A DNA stretch of 64,000 bases from Cryobacterium lactosi (GCF_004403945.1 NZ_SOHM01000022.1:59400-123399), one strand, 5' to 3'. Counted from the stretch's first letter, positions 1 through 9,170 are shown. The notes: generated by a model from the sequence alone, not told the origin. Numbers and translations are program-made.

Positions 1-1
1 G

Positions 2-982
2 CGTCAACTCGACGAGCCCCGCCGCTTCGGCACGGCCGACGCCGGCTACCTGGCCCGGCTGTGGCCGGTCGCGGCCGGATGCGCGCGCTTCTGCCTCGAT
101 TTTGCCATCGCCCTGCCCGACGGTCGCCTGGGCACCCGGCCGTCGACGTCGCCGGAGAACCGCTACCGCCGCGGCCAGGCCGGCGTCGCCGTCGGAACCG
201 CCTCCGGCATGGACCGGACACTGCTGCGCGAGCTCTTCACCCTGCTGCCGGCGCTGGCCGCCGACTCCGGGCACGCCGACGATCCGGTCCTGGCCGAGGT
301 TGCCGCCGCCCTGGACCGCATCGACGGGGTGCGTATCGACGCCGACGGCCGGGTGGCCGAGTGGGGCCTCGACGAGGTGGAGGACGACCCTGGGCACCGG
401 CACCTCTCCCACCTCGTCGGCCTGTACCCGGGTGACGGCCTGCCCGCAGCCCAACACGCCGCGGTCGGCGCCACCCTCGACCGGCGCGGCGACGACTCGA
501 CCGGCTGGTCCCTGGTCTGGAAGCTCTGCCTGCGCGCCAGGCTCGGCCAGGCCGGCAGGGTGGGCGACCTGCTCGGCTACGTGCTGAGGCCGGCCGGCAC
601 CGAATCCGGCGCGCACGCCGGCGGCCTCTATCCCAACTTCTTCGCGGCGCATCCGCCGTTTCAGATCGACGGGAACCTGGGTTTCGTCGCGGCGATTGCC
701 GAATGCCTCGTGCAGTCCCACACCGACGTCATCGACCTGCTGCCGGCGCTGCCGCCGGGGCTGGAGAACGGCCGGGTGACCGGCCTGGCGGTGCGCGGCG
801 GTCTGCTCGTCGACCTCGACTGGGCAGACGGCGAGGTCGTGACGGCCGTGTTCACCGCGCGGCCGGGCACCCGGGCCGGCAGTCGCCTGGTGCGTGTGGC
901 CCGGCCGGGCGGGGCCGCGACCATCGTCGAGATCCGCGTGCGGCCGGGCCGGCCCACCCGCGTGGACCGGCCCGGCCGCTGA
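2..982 (+). CDS. GH95 alpha-L-fucosidase-type glycosidase, C-terminal part (5' end outside window)
   Basis: The reading frame is open from base 2, so the gene starts upstream of the window; 326 residues are visible. Recognisable GH95 signatures, in order, are LWPVAAG near the start, STSPEN, HLSHLVGLYPG, a WKLCLRARL segment, and GGLYPNFFAAHPPFQIDGNLG followed by a DLLPALPPG segment. These form the end of the (alpha/alpha)6 catalytic barrel and the C-terminal beta domain. GH95 enzymes remove alpha-1,2-L-fucose, or in some subgroups alpha-L-galactose, from glycans. The catalytic acid residues lie mainly in the missing part. No signal peptide can be judged. It probably belongs to the same glycan-use locus as the GH3 and ABC transporter downstream. 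Family call firm, substrate unknown. Confidence 0.88.
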   Translation, partial: RQLDEPRRFGTADAGYLARLWPVAAGCARFCLDFAIALPDGRLGTRPSTSPENRYRRGQAGVAVGTASGMDRTLLRELFTLLPALAADSGHADDPVLAEVAAALDRIDGVRIDADGRVAEWGLDEVEDDPGHRHLSHLVGLYPGDGLPAAQHAAVGATLDRRGDDSTGWSLVWKLCLRARLGQAGRVGDLLGYVLRPAGTESGAHAGGLYPNFFAAHPPFQIDGNLGFVAAIAECLVQSHTDVIDLLPALPPGLENGRVTGLAVRGGLLVDLDWADGEVVTAVFTARPGTRAGSRLVRVARPGGAATIVEIRVRPGRPTRVDRPGR

Positions 983-995
983 CCATCCCCATCCC

Positions 996-1054
996 GCGAG
1001 AGCGGCGAAGTGGCTGCTTCATTGGTGCCGAAGCAGCCACATGGCCGCTTTCGC
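996..1054. terminator. Two-tier inverted repeat between convergent genes, probable bidirectional terminator
   Basis: An inner perfect 11-bp stem (GTGGCTGCTTC at 1010-1020, GAAGCAGCCAC at 1030-1040, 9-nt loop) is flanked by an outer 11-bp stem with one mismatch (996-1006 and 1044-1054). It lies exactly between the convergent GH95 and tatA genes. There is no long T tract, so a terminator role is inferred from position and stem strength. A mobile palindromic repeat is the alternative. Confidence 0.55.
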
Positions 1055-1077
1055 GGAAGGGTGGCGGTGGGGGGAAA

Positions 1078-1275
1078 TCAGGCCGGCGGTTTGGCCGTGC
1101 CCGCGGGATCCGCCGGATCGGCCGGGTGGTCGTCGGAGGGGGACAGCTCGGTCTTCAGGATCTTCATCGACTGCCCCAGGCTGCGCGCCAGGGTGGGCAG
1201 CTTGGGCGCGCCGAAGAGCAGGAGCACGACGAAGAGGATGATGAGGAAATGCCATCCGGTCAAGTTGCTGAGCAT
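1078..1275 (-). CDS. tatA: Sec-independent (twin-arginine) translocase subunit TatA
   Basis: This 65-residue protein has the TatA layout: a short N-terminus, a hydrophobic membrane helix (about residues 8-21), the hinge motif LLFGAPKLPTLAR, an amphipathic helix (LARSLGQSMKILKTEL) and a charged, proline-rich tail. TatA multimers form the channel that exports folded proteins carrying RR signal peptides. An AGGA ribosome site lies just upstream. No tatB or tatC is nearby, which is common for tatA in actinobacteria. The solute-binding lipoprotein at 4468 has an RR leader and is a possible client. The family is clear from the FG hinge; TatA versus TatE cannot be separated. Confidence 0.9.
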   Translation of the reverse strand: MLSNLTGWHFLIILFVVLLLFGAPKLPTLARSLGQSMKILKTELSPSDDHPADPADPAGTAKPPA

Positions 1276-1341
1276 GATGTCCTGTCTTGTCGGTGGTGCC
1301 GATGGAGCGGAAGATAACCGTGCGAATCGCAGAGCCGGTCG

Positions 1342-4242
1342 TTACGAGGAGGCCTGGACGGCGGTGGGGGAGTCCCCGCCGATGACGGCGAGCTGCACCC
1401 CGCGGGGCAGCGTCACGCGGAGGTCGGCCGTGCCGGGGCGGGACCCCGCGGCATCGAACCGGACCAGCACGGCGCTCCAGGCCGGCGACGTGACGTCGGC
1501 GCTGCCCAGTACAGACCAGAGACCGCCCCGGCGGCACTCAAGATCGATCCGGCCGGCGCCTCGGGTCTCGAGCCGGAGCGTGCCGGCCAGTGCCCCGAGA
1601 TCCACGTCGAGATAGACCAGCCGGGCGCACCGTGCGGTGGGCGCGACGGCCACCGCCGTGCCGACCAGCGGCGAGTAGACCACCAGTTCGCTGCCCACCG
1701 AGGCGCTGGCGCCGGTTTCGTCGAAACTGTCGGCGCCGAACCCCGCCACCGGATCGCGCGGGGCGACCGTGGCGCCGTCCACGTGCAGCACCAGCGTGTG
1801 TTCGATGGCCTCGGCCGACTGCCCGACGAGCACCTCGTAGTCCCCGGACTCCACGATCAGGCGCCCCGTGGTCACGTCCCAGACCGTCAGGGCGGCCGGA
1901 TCGAGGGTGATGGTCAATTCCGCGCTTTCGCCCGCGGCCACTCGCACCCGGCCGAACCCGGCCAGGCGACGGCGGGGGAACGGAAGCCGGTGCGCGGGTG
2001 CGCTCACGTAGAGCTGCACGGTCGCGACGGCCGCACGAGCCGGCCTGCCGGGGTCCGCGGCACCGGCCACGGTGACCGTGACGGTGACCGGATGCGCCGG
2101 CCCGGCTTCGCCCGTCCAGCTCAGCCGGGACTCGGCCAGGGTCGCGGCCGGCACCGTGGCACGCGCATAGCCGAGTCCGTGGCCGAAGGGGAAGTCGGGT
2201 TCGGCCGTGGAGTAGAGGTAGGTGCTGCGGCTGGTGATGATGTCGTAGTCGAGCACGCCGGCGAGGTCGGCTTCGCCGGCCCACCAGGTCTGGGCGAGCC
2301 GGCCGGTGGGTTCGACCGCGCCGGTGAGCACGTCGGCCAGGCCGTGGCCCAGTTGTTCTCCGGCATGTGAGGACCACACGATGGCGGGCGCCTTCTCGAT
2401 GGCCGCTCCGAGGGCGAACGGATACGACGAGATGACCAGCAGGACCACGTTGTTGTTGGCGTCGGCGACGGTGCTGACCAGTTCGGCCTGGTGACCCGGC
2501 AGGGCGAGCACCGGCCGGTCTTCGGTCTCCCGTCCGCCCAGGTGGGGGTCGTTGCCCACCGTCACGATCACGGTGTCGGCCTCCGCTGCCACCGCCGCCG
2601 CGTGGGCGAGACCGGATCGCAGGACCCGCAGCCCGAACCTGTCGGCGGTGGCCTCGGTGGCCGGTACGGCCAGGATCGACCCGTTGCCGAGGTCCGCGTG
2701 CAGCCACAGGCCGGAGCCGCGGTGCTGCACCGACACACTGCCGTCGTCGTGACGCAGCAGACGCAAAGCCTCCTGCGCCACCCAGCCGCCCACCCGGGTG
2801 GCGGTGTCCTCGAGGTAGCCGTGCGGACCGCGGGTGACCAGGCGGTCGCTGGCGATGTTGCGCAGCGTGGCGTGGCCGTGGCCCCACTCGGTGAGCTCGA
2901 AGGTCTGTGCGTCGCCGACGGTGTCGCTCGCGGCGTGCACGCGCCCGCCGGTCGCGCCGCCGGAGGTGAGGTACCGGCCGGTGCGCGGATCGCGGAGCGC
3001 GATGAGGTCGCTGCCGCTGGCGACGGTGACGCTGCCACCGGATGCGCCGAGCGCATCCGCCAGGCCGTCGCTGAGGCTCACCGGGGCGATCAGGCTGCCG
3101 CTGTACCAGTCGGTGAGCACCCGGTCGGCGAGCGGGCCGAGCACGGCTACCCGCGTGGCCGGCGCCAGCGGCAGGAGGGGAAGGCCCCGGGTGGGATCGT
3201 TCTTCAGGAGCACGGTGCCCGCGGCCACGGCCTGCCTGGCCAGGTCGATGTGGGCCGGTGAACCGATGACGTCGGCCGTGACGGAGGCGTACGGATGCGG
3301 CTCCGTGTCGAACTCACCGGTGCGCGCACGCGCCGTCAATAGGCGGAGCACCGCGGCATCCACCTGCCCGATGTTGATGAGACCGTCGGCGAGGGCGTGC
3401 CGCAGGGCGGAGATCGTGGGCTCGGCATTGGTGTCGTTGTCGGTGAAGCTGTCCACGCCGGCGGCGAGGGCCGCGGCGTGGGCGGCCACCGGCCCGTCGA
3501 AGAACTCCTCAGACCCGAACAGGTTGCTGGGCGCGGCCGCATCGCTCACGATGAGCAGCTCGGCGCTGTCGGCGACCCAGCTGCGCAGGTGCGTCGCCAC
3601 GAGGTCGGACACATGGGCCGGGCGGCCGTTGACCAGGTTGTAGGAGAGCATGGCCGCGCCGGCCGCGCCCTCCTCGATGGCCGGGCGGTAGGCCGGCAGT
3701 TCATACTCGTGCAGCACCCGCTGGCGCAGCTGGGAGTTGGTCGTGGAGCGGTCGACCTCGTTGTTGTAGCCGAGGAAATGCTTGAGGGTGGGCACCGTGC
3801 GCCAGCGCACCGGGTCGGTGCCGCGCAAACCCCAGGAGTAGGCGCAGCCCATCCGGCCGGTGAGCAAGGAGTCCTCGGAATAACCCTCCTCGTTGCGTCC
3901 CCAGAGCGGATGCCGCAGCGGATTCACCACCGGCGCCCACACGTTCAGGCTCACCTCGGGGGAGTCGGCGTGCTTGCCGCGCACCTCGGTGCCCACGGCC
4001 TCGCCGACCCGGCGGATCAGATCGAGATCCCAGGAGGCGGCCAGTCCGACGGCCTGCGGGAACTGGGTGGCCTCGCCCAGCCAGGACAGTCCGTGCAGGG
4101 CCTCGGTGCCGGTGTGGAAGGCGGCGAGCCCTAGCCGTTCGATGGCCGGATTGGCCTGATGCAGCAGGCTGAGCTTCTCCTCGACCGTGAGCTGGTCGAG
4201 CAGGCGGAGTGCCGTTGCGGCGTCGGTGCCGTGCGTCATCAA
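1342..4242 (-). CDS. Glycoside hydrolase family 3 enzyme with an inserted fascin-like domain
   Basis: A 966-residue GH3 beta-glycosidase (beta-glucosidase/xylosidase type). The N-terminal TIM barrel carries the KHFLGYNNEVDR substrate motif and the nucleophile region LLIVSDAAAP, with the predicted nucleophile at Asp234. The alpha/beta sandwich domain follows. Between about residues 410 and 540 an extra beta-trefoil, fascin-like module is inserted (ALRDPRTGRYLTS, repeated aromatic/Gly-rich turns, GLWLHADLGNGS), at the place where other GH3 enzymes carry PA14. A fibronectin-III-like domain and a further beta-rich tail end the protein. There is no signal peptide, so it probably works in the cytosol on imported oligosaccharides. 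It is divergent from the ABC operon and shares its operator region. The exact sugar is not predictable. Confidence 0.88.
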   Translation of the reverse strand: MMTHGTDAATALRLLDQLTVEEKLSLLHQANPAIERLGLAAFHTGTEALHGLSWLGEATQFPQAVGLAASWDLDLIRRVGEAVGTEVRGKHADSPEVSLNVWAPVVNPLRHPLWGRNEEGYSEDSLLTGRMGCAYSWGLRGTDPVRWRTVPTLKHFLGYNNEVDRSTTNSQLRQRVLHEYELPAYRPAIEEGAAGAAMLSYNLVNGRPAHVSDLVATHLRSWVADSAELLIVSDAAAPSNLFGSEEFFDGPVAAHAAALAAGVDSFTDNDTNAEPTISALRHALADGLINIGQVDAAVLRLLTARARTGEFDTEPHPYASVTADVIGSPAHIDLARQAVAAGTVLLKNDPTRGLPLLPLAPATRVAVLGPLADRVLTDWYSGSLIAPVSLSDGLADALGASGGSVTVASGSDLIALRDPRTGRYLTSGGATGGRVHAASDTVGDAQTFELTEWGHGHATLRNIASDRLVTRGPHGYLEDTATRVGGWVAQEALRLLRHDDGSVSVQHRGSGLWLHADLGNGSILAVPATEATADRFGLRVLRSGLAHAAAVAAEADTVIVTVGNDPHLGGRETEDRPVLALPGHQAELVSTVADANNNVVLLVISSYPFALGAAIEKAPAIVWSSHAGEQLGHGLADVLTGAVEPTGRLAQTWWAGEADLAGVLDYDIITSRSTYLYSTAEPDFPFGHGLGYARATVPAATLAESRLSWTGEAGPAHPVTVTVTVAGAADPGRPARAAVATVQLYVSAPAHRLPFPRRRLAGFGRVRVAAGESAELTITLDPAALTVWDVTTGRLIVESGDYEVLVGQSAEAIEHTLVLHVDGATVAPRDPVAGFGADSFDETGASASVGSELVVYSPLVGTAVAVAPTARCARLVYLDVDLGALAGTLRLETRGAGRIDLECRRGGLWSVLGSADVTSPAWSAVLVRFDAAGSRPGTADLRVTLPRGVQLAVIGGDSPTAVQASS

Positions 4243-4260
4243 AAACTTCCCGATTGAAGA

Positions 4261-4282
4261 ACTATCGAAGCGTTTCGATAGT
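4261..4282. promoter_or_regulatory. Palindromic LacI-type operator before the GH3 gene
   Basis: Perfect 9-bp arms ACTATCGAA / TTCGATAGT surround GCGT, giving the CGAA-GCG-TTTCG look of LacI/GalR-family operators. It lies 19 bp upstream of the GH3 start, where a repressor would block transcription. The most likely ligand is the LacI protein at 8151-9170; that pairing is inferred. Confidence 0.7.
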
Positions 4283-4337
4283 TGTCGTAAAAACTACGTC
4301 GACGTGCCGAGTCTAGGTGACACTCTGCGATTTGTGG

Positions 4338-4387
4338 TTGCATCCGCGTAATTCGGCCCTGTACACTCCCGATTGTCGAAGCGCTTC
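4338..4387 (+). promoter_or_regulatory. Promoter and LacI-type operator of the ABC transporter operon
   Basis: TTGCAT (4338-4343), an 18-bp spacer and TACACT (4362-4367) form a good vegetative promoter. The perfect palindrome GAAGCGCTTC at 4378-4387 covers the expected transcription start, a classic repressor position. About 80 bp of leader follow before the binding-protein gene. Confidence 0.7.
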
Positions 4388-4467
4388 CGCAGGGAGCCGG
4401 ACTCGGGGGCGCATCGTGCTGCTCACGGCCTCGGCAAGCAACGCAACTTACGAAGAAGTGAGGCAGC

Positions 4468-6120
4468 ATGAGCATCCAAACGGCCAGTTCTGATCTGAGA
4501 GCATTCGCCAAGAAGCCGCTGAACCGGAGGTCCTTCCTGGGCTTCGTGGGCGCCGGAGCGGCCGCGGCCGCCCTCGCCGGCTGCAGCACTGGAACGGCCA
4601 CCACCTCGGGTGGCATCTTCACCGCCAAGGACATCGCCGGCGTCATCCCCAACTACTATCCGGTGGATTACGCCGTCCCCGACCTGGTCAGCGTCGCCGG
4701 CTCCACCGCCGGCTTCCTCACCGTGCCGGCCACCCTGCGCAAGTCGGTGCCGAAGGTGCCGGGGTCCGGCGGGGCCTACACCGCGCTCAGCCCGGCCTGG
4801 TGGACGATTCCGAGCGCGAACAACGACTACTTCAAGGCCGTGAACAAGGAATTGGGCGCCGACATCAAGTTCCAGGTGTCCGACGGCAACACCTACGGGG
4901 AGAAGATCCAGGCCGTTCTCGCCTCACCCAACAACGTGCCGGACATGGTCGTCATCCCGTCCTGGAACCTCCCGCCCAAGTTCGACCAGGCCGTCGGTTC
5001 CCTGTTCGCCGACCTCAGCCCGTTCCTCGCCGGCGACAAGGTGAAGGACTACCCCAACCTCGCCAACATCCCCACCGACTCGTGGAAGTACTCGGTCTTC
5101 CAGGGCAAGCTCTACGGGCTGCCCTACCCGGGTGAGGTCATCCAGAATGCGTTCTTCTACCGCAAGGACATTTTCGACGAGCTCGGCCTCGAGGTCCCCA
5201 CCAGCGCCGACACCATGATCGAGATCCTCACCGAGGCGACGGACCCGTCCAAGAACCGCTGGGGTTCCGATGACCTGTGGAACGCCGGCCAGATCATGTT
5301 CGGTGTGCCGGACAAGTGGACCGAAATCAACGGCAAGCTTGTGCACAAGTTCGAGACCGAGCAGTTTCGGGCGGCGCTGGACTGGCTCACCCGCCTGTAC
5401 AAATCAGGTGCGGTGCACCCGGACGCGATGGCCGGAAACAACCAGCAGGCCAACAGTCGCTACGAGGCCGGCAATACCCTGGTCAAGAGCGATGGAGTGG
5501 GTGGCTGGGCAGAGTCGCTCGCCCGGGTGCTGCCGTCCAACCCCATGTACAACACCCAGGCCATGGACTACTTCGCGGCTGACGGCGGCGACCCCGTCCT
5601 CTACAAGGGCAGCCCGGCCAGCATCTTCAGCTTCATCAACCGGAAGGCCGACGAAGCAGCCATCAAGGAGATGCTCGCCGTCGCCAACTTCGCCGCCGCG
5701 CCGTTCGGCACCGCGGAATACCAGCTTCTCAACTCCGGCGTGAAAGACACCCACTACGACCTGGATGCCAACGGTGCCCCGGTGCTGAACGAGAAAGGCC
5801 AGGCCGAGGTCACGTCCACCTACTCGTTCCTGGTGCACCCGCCGATCGTGCAAGCGCACGTGGAGAACCCGCAGTTCGTGAACGACTACTGCAACTGGAG
5901 CGCCCGGATGAGCGCCTTCGCCACCGACCCGGTGTTGTACGGCGTGCAGATTCAGGAGCCGGCCAAGTTCGGTTCGCTCGCCACCCCCTTCGACGACCTC
6001 AAGGCCGACGTGGCCAACGGACGCAAGGAACTGTCGGCGCTGGACGGCGCCATCGCCACCTGGAGATCCAATGGCGGCGACGAACTGCGCAAGTTCTACC
6101 AGAAGTACCTGGACGCGTAG
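4468..6120 (+). CDS. Extracellular solute-binding lipoprotein of a sugar ABC importer (LplA type)
   Basis: 550 residues. The N-terminus has a twin-arginine motif (RR at 20-21, NRRSFLGF), a hydrophobic stretch and a lipobox LAGC with the lipidated cysteine at residue 39, so it is probably exported by Tat and anchored outside the membrane. The rest is a family 1 substrate-binding fold of the long LplA type that captures oligosaccharides and delivers them to the permeases just downstream. Neighbours are two permeases, a LacI regulator and GH3. No ATPase gene is present, as usual for this class, which shares an MsiK-like ATPase encoded elsewhere. The substrate is probably a plant-derived oligosaccharide, inferred from the neighbours. 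Confidence 0.9.
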   Translation: MSIQTASSDLRAFAKKPLNRRSFLGFVGAGAAAAALAGCSTGTATTSGGIFTAKDIAGVIPNYYPVDYAVPDLVSVAGSTAGFLTVPATLRKSVPKVPGSGGAYTALSPAWWTIPSANNDYFKAVNKELGADIKFQVSDGNTYGEKIQAVLASPNNVPDMVVIPSWNLPPKFDQAVGSLFADLSPFLAGDKVKDYPNLANIPTDSWKYSVFQGKLYGLPYPGEVIQNAFFYRKDIFDELGLEVPTSADTMIEILTEATDPSKNRWGSDDLWNAGQIMFGVPDKWTEINGKLVHKFETEQFRAALDWLTRLYKSGAVHPDAMAGNNQQANSRYEAGNTLVKSDGVGGWAESLARVLPSNPMYNTQAMDYFAADGGDPVLYKGSPASIFSFINRKADEAAIKEMLAVANFAAAPFGTAEYQLLNSGVKDTHYDLDANGAPVLNEKGQAEVTSTYSFLVHPPIVQAHVENPQFVNDYCNWSARMSAFATDPVLYGVQIQEPAKFGSLATPFDDLKADVANGRKELSALDGAIATWRSNGGDELRKFYQKYLDA

Positions 6121-6129
6121 GCCCGGCCG

Positions 6130-7125
6130 ATGACCGCACTCGACGAGCGGCGCCCCACCCCGGAGGCGCCGCCCGCAGACCCAGCCATCCACAAAGCCGC
6201 CACGGCGCGCAAAAACCGCAAACGTCGGGCGCTGTTCCGCCGGGACCGCACCCTGCTGCTCATGGTGCTGCCCGCGTTGCTGCTCACCGCACTGTTCGCC
6301 TACGTGCCGATCATCGGCAACGCCATCGCCTTCCAGGACTACTCGCCGTACGTGGGCGCCTTCGAGAATCCCTGGGTCGGCTTCGCCAACTTCGAACGCG
6401 TCCTGAACGACGAGGCCTTCTGGTCCGCGGTGCGCAACACCTTGACCATCACGGCGTTCCAGCTCGTGTTCTTCTTCCCGGTACCGATCATGATGGCGAT
6501 CCTGTTGCAGGGGCTGCTCAGCCCCCGCATCCGGTCGTTGTTCCAGTCGATCGTGTACCTGCCGCACTTCCTGTCCTGGGTGATCGTGATCTCGATCTTC
6601 CAGCAGATCCTGGGCGGGGCAGGGCTGCTCAACCAGTTCCTGCGTGACAACGGCATCGAAGCGGTCAACCTGATGACCCAACCCGACACCTTCCTGATCC
6701 TGGTCACCTCCCAGGCGCTCTGGAAGGACGCCGGCTGGGGAATCATCGTGTTCCTCGCCGCGCTCAGCGCCATCGACCCGAGCCAGTACGAGGCGGCGGC
6801 GATGGATGGCGCAGGGCGACTCAAACGGATGTGGCACATCACCCTGCCGGCGCTGCGCCCGATCATCATCCTGCTGCTCATCCTGCGTCTGGGTGACTCG
6901 CTCAGCGTGGGCTTCGAGCAGCTCCTTCTGCAACGCGACGCCGTCGGCGCCGGAGCCGCAGAGGTGCTGGACACGTTTGTCTACTACTCGGGTATCCAGA
7001 ACGGCGACTGGAGTTACGCCGCCGCCGCCGGGCTGATCAAGGGTGTGATCAGCGTGATCCTCGTGCTCGGCGCCAACAAACTCGCGCACCTATTCGGAGA
7101 AGCCGGGGTTTACCAGAAATCATGA
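6130..7125 (+). CDS. Sugar ABC transporter permease, LplB type
   Basis: 331 residues. A basic cytosolic N-terminus (about residues 1-37) is followed by six predicted membrane helices. The EAA loop that docks the ATPase is seen in EAAAMDGAGRLKRMWHITLPALRP near residue 220. It begins 9 bp after the binding-protein gene and its last 4 bases overlap the next permease (ATGA), so the three are one operon. It forms one half of the transmembrane channel. The assignment by EAA motif and context is firm. Confidence 0.9.
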   Translation: MTALDERRPTPEAPPADPAIHKAATARKNRKRRALFRRDRTLLLMVLPALLLTALFAYVPIIGNAIAFQDYSPYVGAFENPWVGFANFERVLNDEAFWSAVRNTLTITAFQLVFFFPVPIMMAILLQGLLSPRIRSLFQSIVYLPHFLSWVIVISIFQQILGGAGLLNQFLRDNGIEAVNLMTQPDTFLILVTSQALWKDAGWGIIVFLAALSAIDPSQYEAAAMDGAGRLKRMWHITLPALRPIIILLLILRLGDSLSVGFEQLLLQRDAVGAGAAEVLDTFVYYSGIQNGDWSYAAAAGLIKGVISVILVLGANKLAHLFGEAGVYQKS

Positions 7126-8054
7126 GTATCACCACCAGACCCATCGATTCGTCACACCCGCGCACGTCCAAGGTCGTGCGGCCCGCCTGGGAGGAGCCCC
7201 GCGCCCCACTCGAGGCCGGCGCCCGCGCCATCGTGCTCTTCGGTATGGCCGCCCTGATCGTCGTGCCGCTCTACATAGTGGTGCTCACCAGCTTCTCGTC
7301 GCAGGCCACCATCACGGCCGCCGGCGGCATGGTCGTCGTGCCCGGTGAACTCACCTTCGCAGCCTACGAGCAGATCCTCTCCGGCGGTGTGGTCACCCGC
7401 GCCGTGCTGGTGAGCGTCGGCATCACCACAGTGGGAACCGCAATCAGCCTCGTGGTGTCGGTGATGGCGGCCTACGGCCTCTCCAGGCCCGGTTCGTTCG
7501 CCCACCGGCCGATCCTGTTCTTCCTGCTGATCACAATGTTCTTCGGTGCGGGCATGATCCCCAGCTACCTGCTGGTGAGCAACCTGGGCCTGATCAACTC
7601 CTACTGGTCGCTGATCCTGCCCAGCTGCATCAGCGTGTTCAACATCTTCCTGCTGCGCGGCTTCTTCATGGGGATCGATCAATCCATCCTCGACAGCGCG
7701 CGCATCGACGGCGCCGGCGACTGGCGCATCCTGAGCACGATGGTGCTGCCGATGTCAAAATCGGTGATCACCGTGATCGGCCTGTTCTACGGCGTCGGTT
7801 ACTGGAACGCGTTCTTCAACGCCACCCTGTACATCAACGACAGTGAGAAGCTCCCGCTTCAGGTGATCCTGCGCTCCTACGTTCTGCAGGGGGTGTCGGT
7901 GCCCGGACAGGTGAGTGTCGGCAGCGGCGAGGTGGCCACGCTGGCGGTGCAGATGGCCGTCGTGATCATCGCGCTGGTACCGGTGCTGATCATCTATCCG
8001 TTCCTGCAAAAGCACATCAGTTCCGGGGTCATGATCGGCGCCGTCAAGGGCTGA
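7122..8054 (+). CDS. Sugar ABC transporter permease, LplC type
   Basis: 310 residues with six predicted membrane helices. Its EAA-like loop reads DSARIDGAGDWRILSTMVLPMSK near residues 190-212. The start overlaps the stop of the previous permease by 4 nt, indicating translational coupling. The C-terminus HISSGVMIGAVKG is typical of LplC/YtcP-type partners. It pairs with the upstream permease to make the heterodimeric pore. Family firm; substrate unknown. Confidence 0.9.
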   Translation: MSITTRPIDSSHPRTSKVVRPAWEEPRAPLEAGARAIVLFGMAALIVVPLYIVVLTSFSSQATITAAGGMVVVPGELTFAAYEQILSGGVVTRAVLVSVGITTVGTAISLVVSVMAAYGLSRPGSFAHRPILFFLLITMFFGAGMIPSYLLVSNLGLINSYWSLILPSCISVFNIFLLRGFFMGIDQSILDSARIDGAGDWRILSTMVLPMSKSVITVIGLFYGVGYWNAFFNATLYINDSEKLPLQVILRSYVLQGVSVPGQVSVGSGEVATLAVQMAVVIIALVPVLIIYPFLQKHISSGVMIGAVKG

Positions 8055-8150
8055 TCCGGACGCACCAGCACCCGGTCGATGCCCGGCCGGGTGCTGGGTA
8101 TTCTTAGCGGTGACCCGCACTGGCGGCTCCACGCAGGTATCAGAGGACGC

Positions 8151-9170
8151 ATGGCAACTATCAACGATGTGGCACGACTCGCCGGGGTGTCGATCAGCAC
8201 GGTGTCCTACACGCTCAGCGGCAACCGCTCCATTGCCGAGTCGACCAGGAACCGGGTGGTCACGGCCATCCAGGAGCTCGGCTACCGGCCCAATGCCGGG
8301 GCCAGGATGCTTGCCGGCACCCGCACCCGCATCTTCGCCCTGACCGCGCCGGTGCGCCCGGACACCCAGGCCGGCGTGCTGATGTCGTTCGTGCTCGCGG
8401 TGGCCACGGCGGCCCGCAAAATCGACTATGACGTGCTGCTGCTCACCGCCGATGAGGCATCCACCGGGCTGGAACGGGTGACCTCGAGCCGGCTGGCCGA
8501 CGGCATCATCGCGCTGGACGTGTCTCTGGACGACGAACGGATGTCGCTGCTGCGCGCGCTCAACATCCCCGCCACCGTCATCGGCGTACCGGCAGACACC
8601 GAGGGGCTGGTCTGCGTCGACCTGGACTTCGAGCGGGCCGCGCACCTGGCCGTCAGCCGGCTCGCCGACCTCGGTCACCGCTCAATCGGATTGCTCGGCC
8701 TGCCCCGAATCACCTATGACTGGGGTGCGAACTACCCGTTGCGGTTCCGGGACGGCTTTCTCGGCGCGGTGGCGGAGCGTGACATCGATGCGGCGATGGT
8801 GATGCCGGCGTCGGACATGGACAGCATCCGTCGTGGTCTCGACGAACTTTTCAGCACCCTGCCGAACATGACGGCCCTGGTCATGCACGCCGGCGAATCG
8901 GTGCAGACCACGGTGTTGGAGATCCTGGCCGCTCGGGGGATCTCGATACCCGGCCAGCTCTCGGTGATCTCGGCCTGCGCGGTCTTCGACACGTCCGAGT
9001 TCACCCCGCCGCTCGACGAGATCCCGTTGTCCGCGGAGGATTCCGGCACTCGCGCGGTGGAACTGACCATCCGCCAGATCAACGGCGACCGCACCCCGCA
9101 CGTCGATCTCTTGCCGCCCCGCTACGTCGAGCGCGGCTCGACGGGCCCCGCCCCCATCCGCGAACCGTGA
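8151..9170 (+). CDS. LacI-family transcriptional regulator of the first glycan locus
   Basis: 339 residues. The start at 8151 is chosen because MATINDVARLAGVSISTVSYTLSG is the canonical LacI helix-turn-helix plus hinge and an AGAGGA ribosome site precedes it; upstream in-frame codons lack this. Residues about 60-335 form the periplasmic-binding-protein-like sensor that binds an inducer sugar. A TATTCT -10 box lies at 8099-8104. It follows the ABC operon by about 100 bp and most likely represses the divergent GH3/ABC region through the palindromes at 4261-4282 and 4378-4387. The inducer is unknown. Confidence 0.9.
   Translation: MATINDVARLAGVSISTVSYTLSGNRSIAESTRNRVVTAIQELGYRPNAGARMLAGTRTRIFALTAPVRPDTQAGVLMSFVLAVATAARKIDYDVLLLTADEASTGLERVTSSRLADGIIALDVSLDDERMSLLRALNIPATVIGVPADTEGLVCVDLDFERAAHLAVSRLADLGHRSIGLLGLPRITYDWGANYPLRFRDGFLGAVAERDIDAAMVMPASDMDSIRRGLDELFSTLPNMTALVMHAGESVQTTVLEILAARGISIPGQLSVISACAVFDTSEFTPPLDEIPLSAEDSGTRAVELTIRQINGDRTPHVDLLPPRYVERGSTGPAPIREP

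Noticed and set aside
5404..7089. 561-residue open frame antisense to the ABC transporter genes
   Set aside because: High-GC shadow frame; His/Asp/Gln-rich composition without domain motifs, opposite to a clear binding-protein/permease pair.
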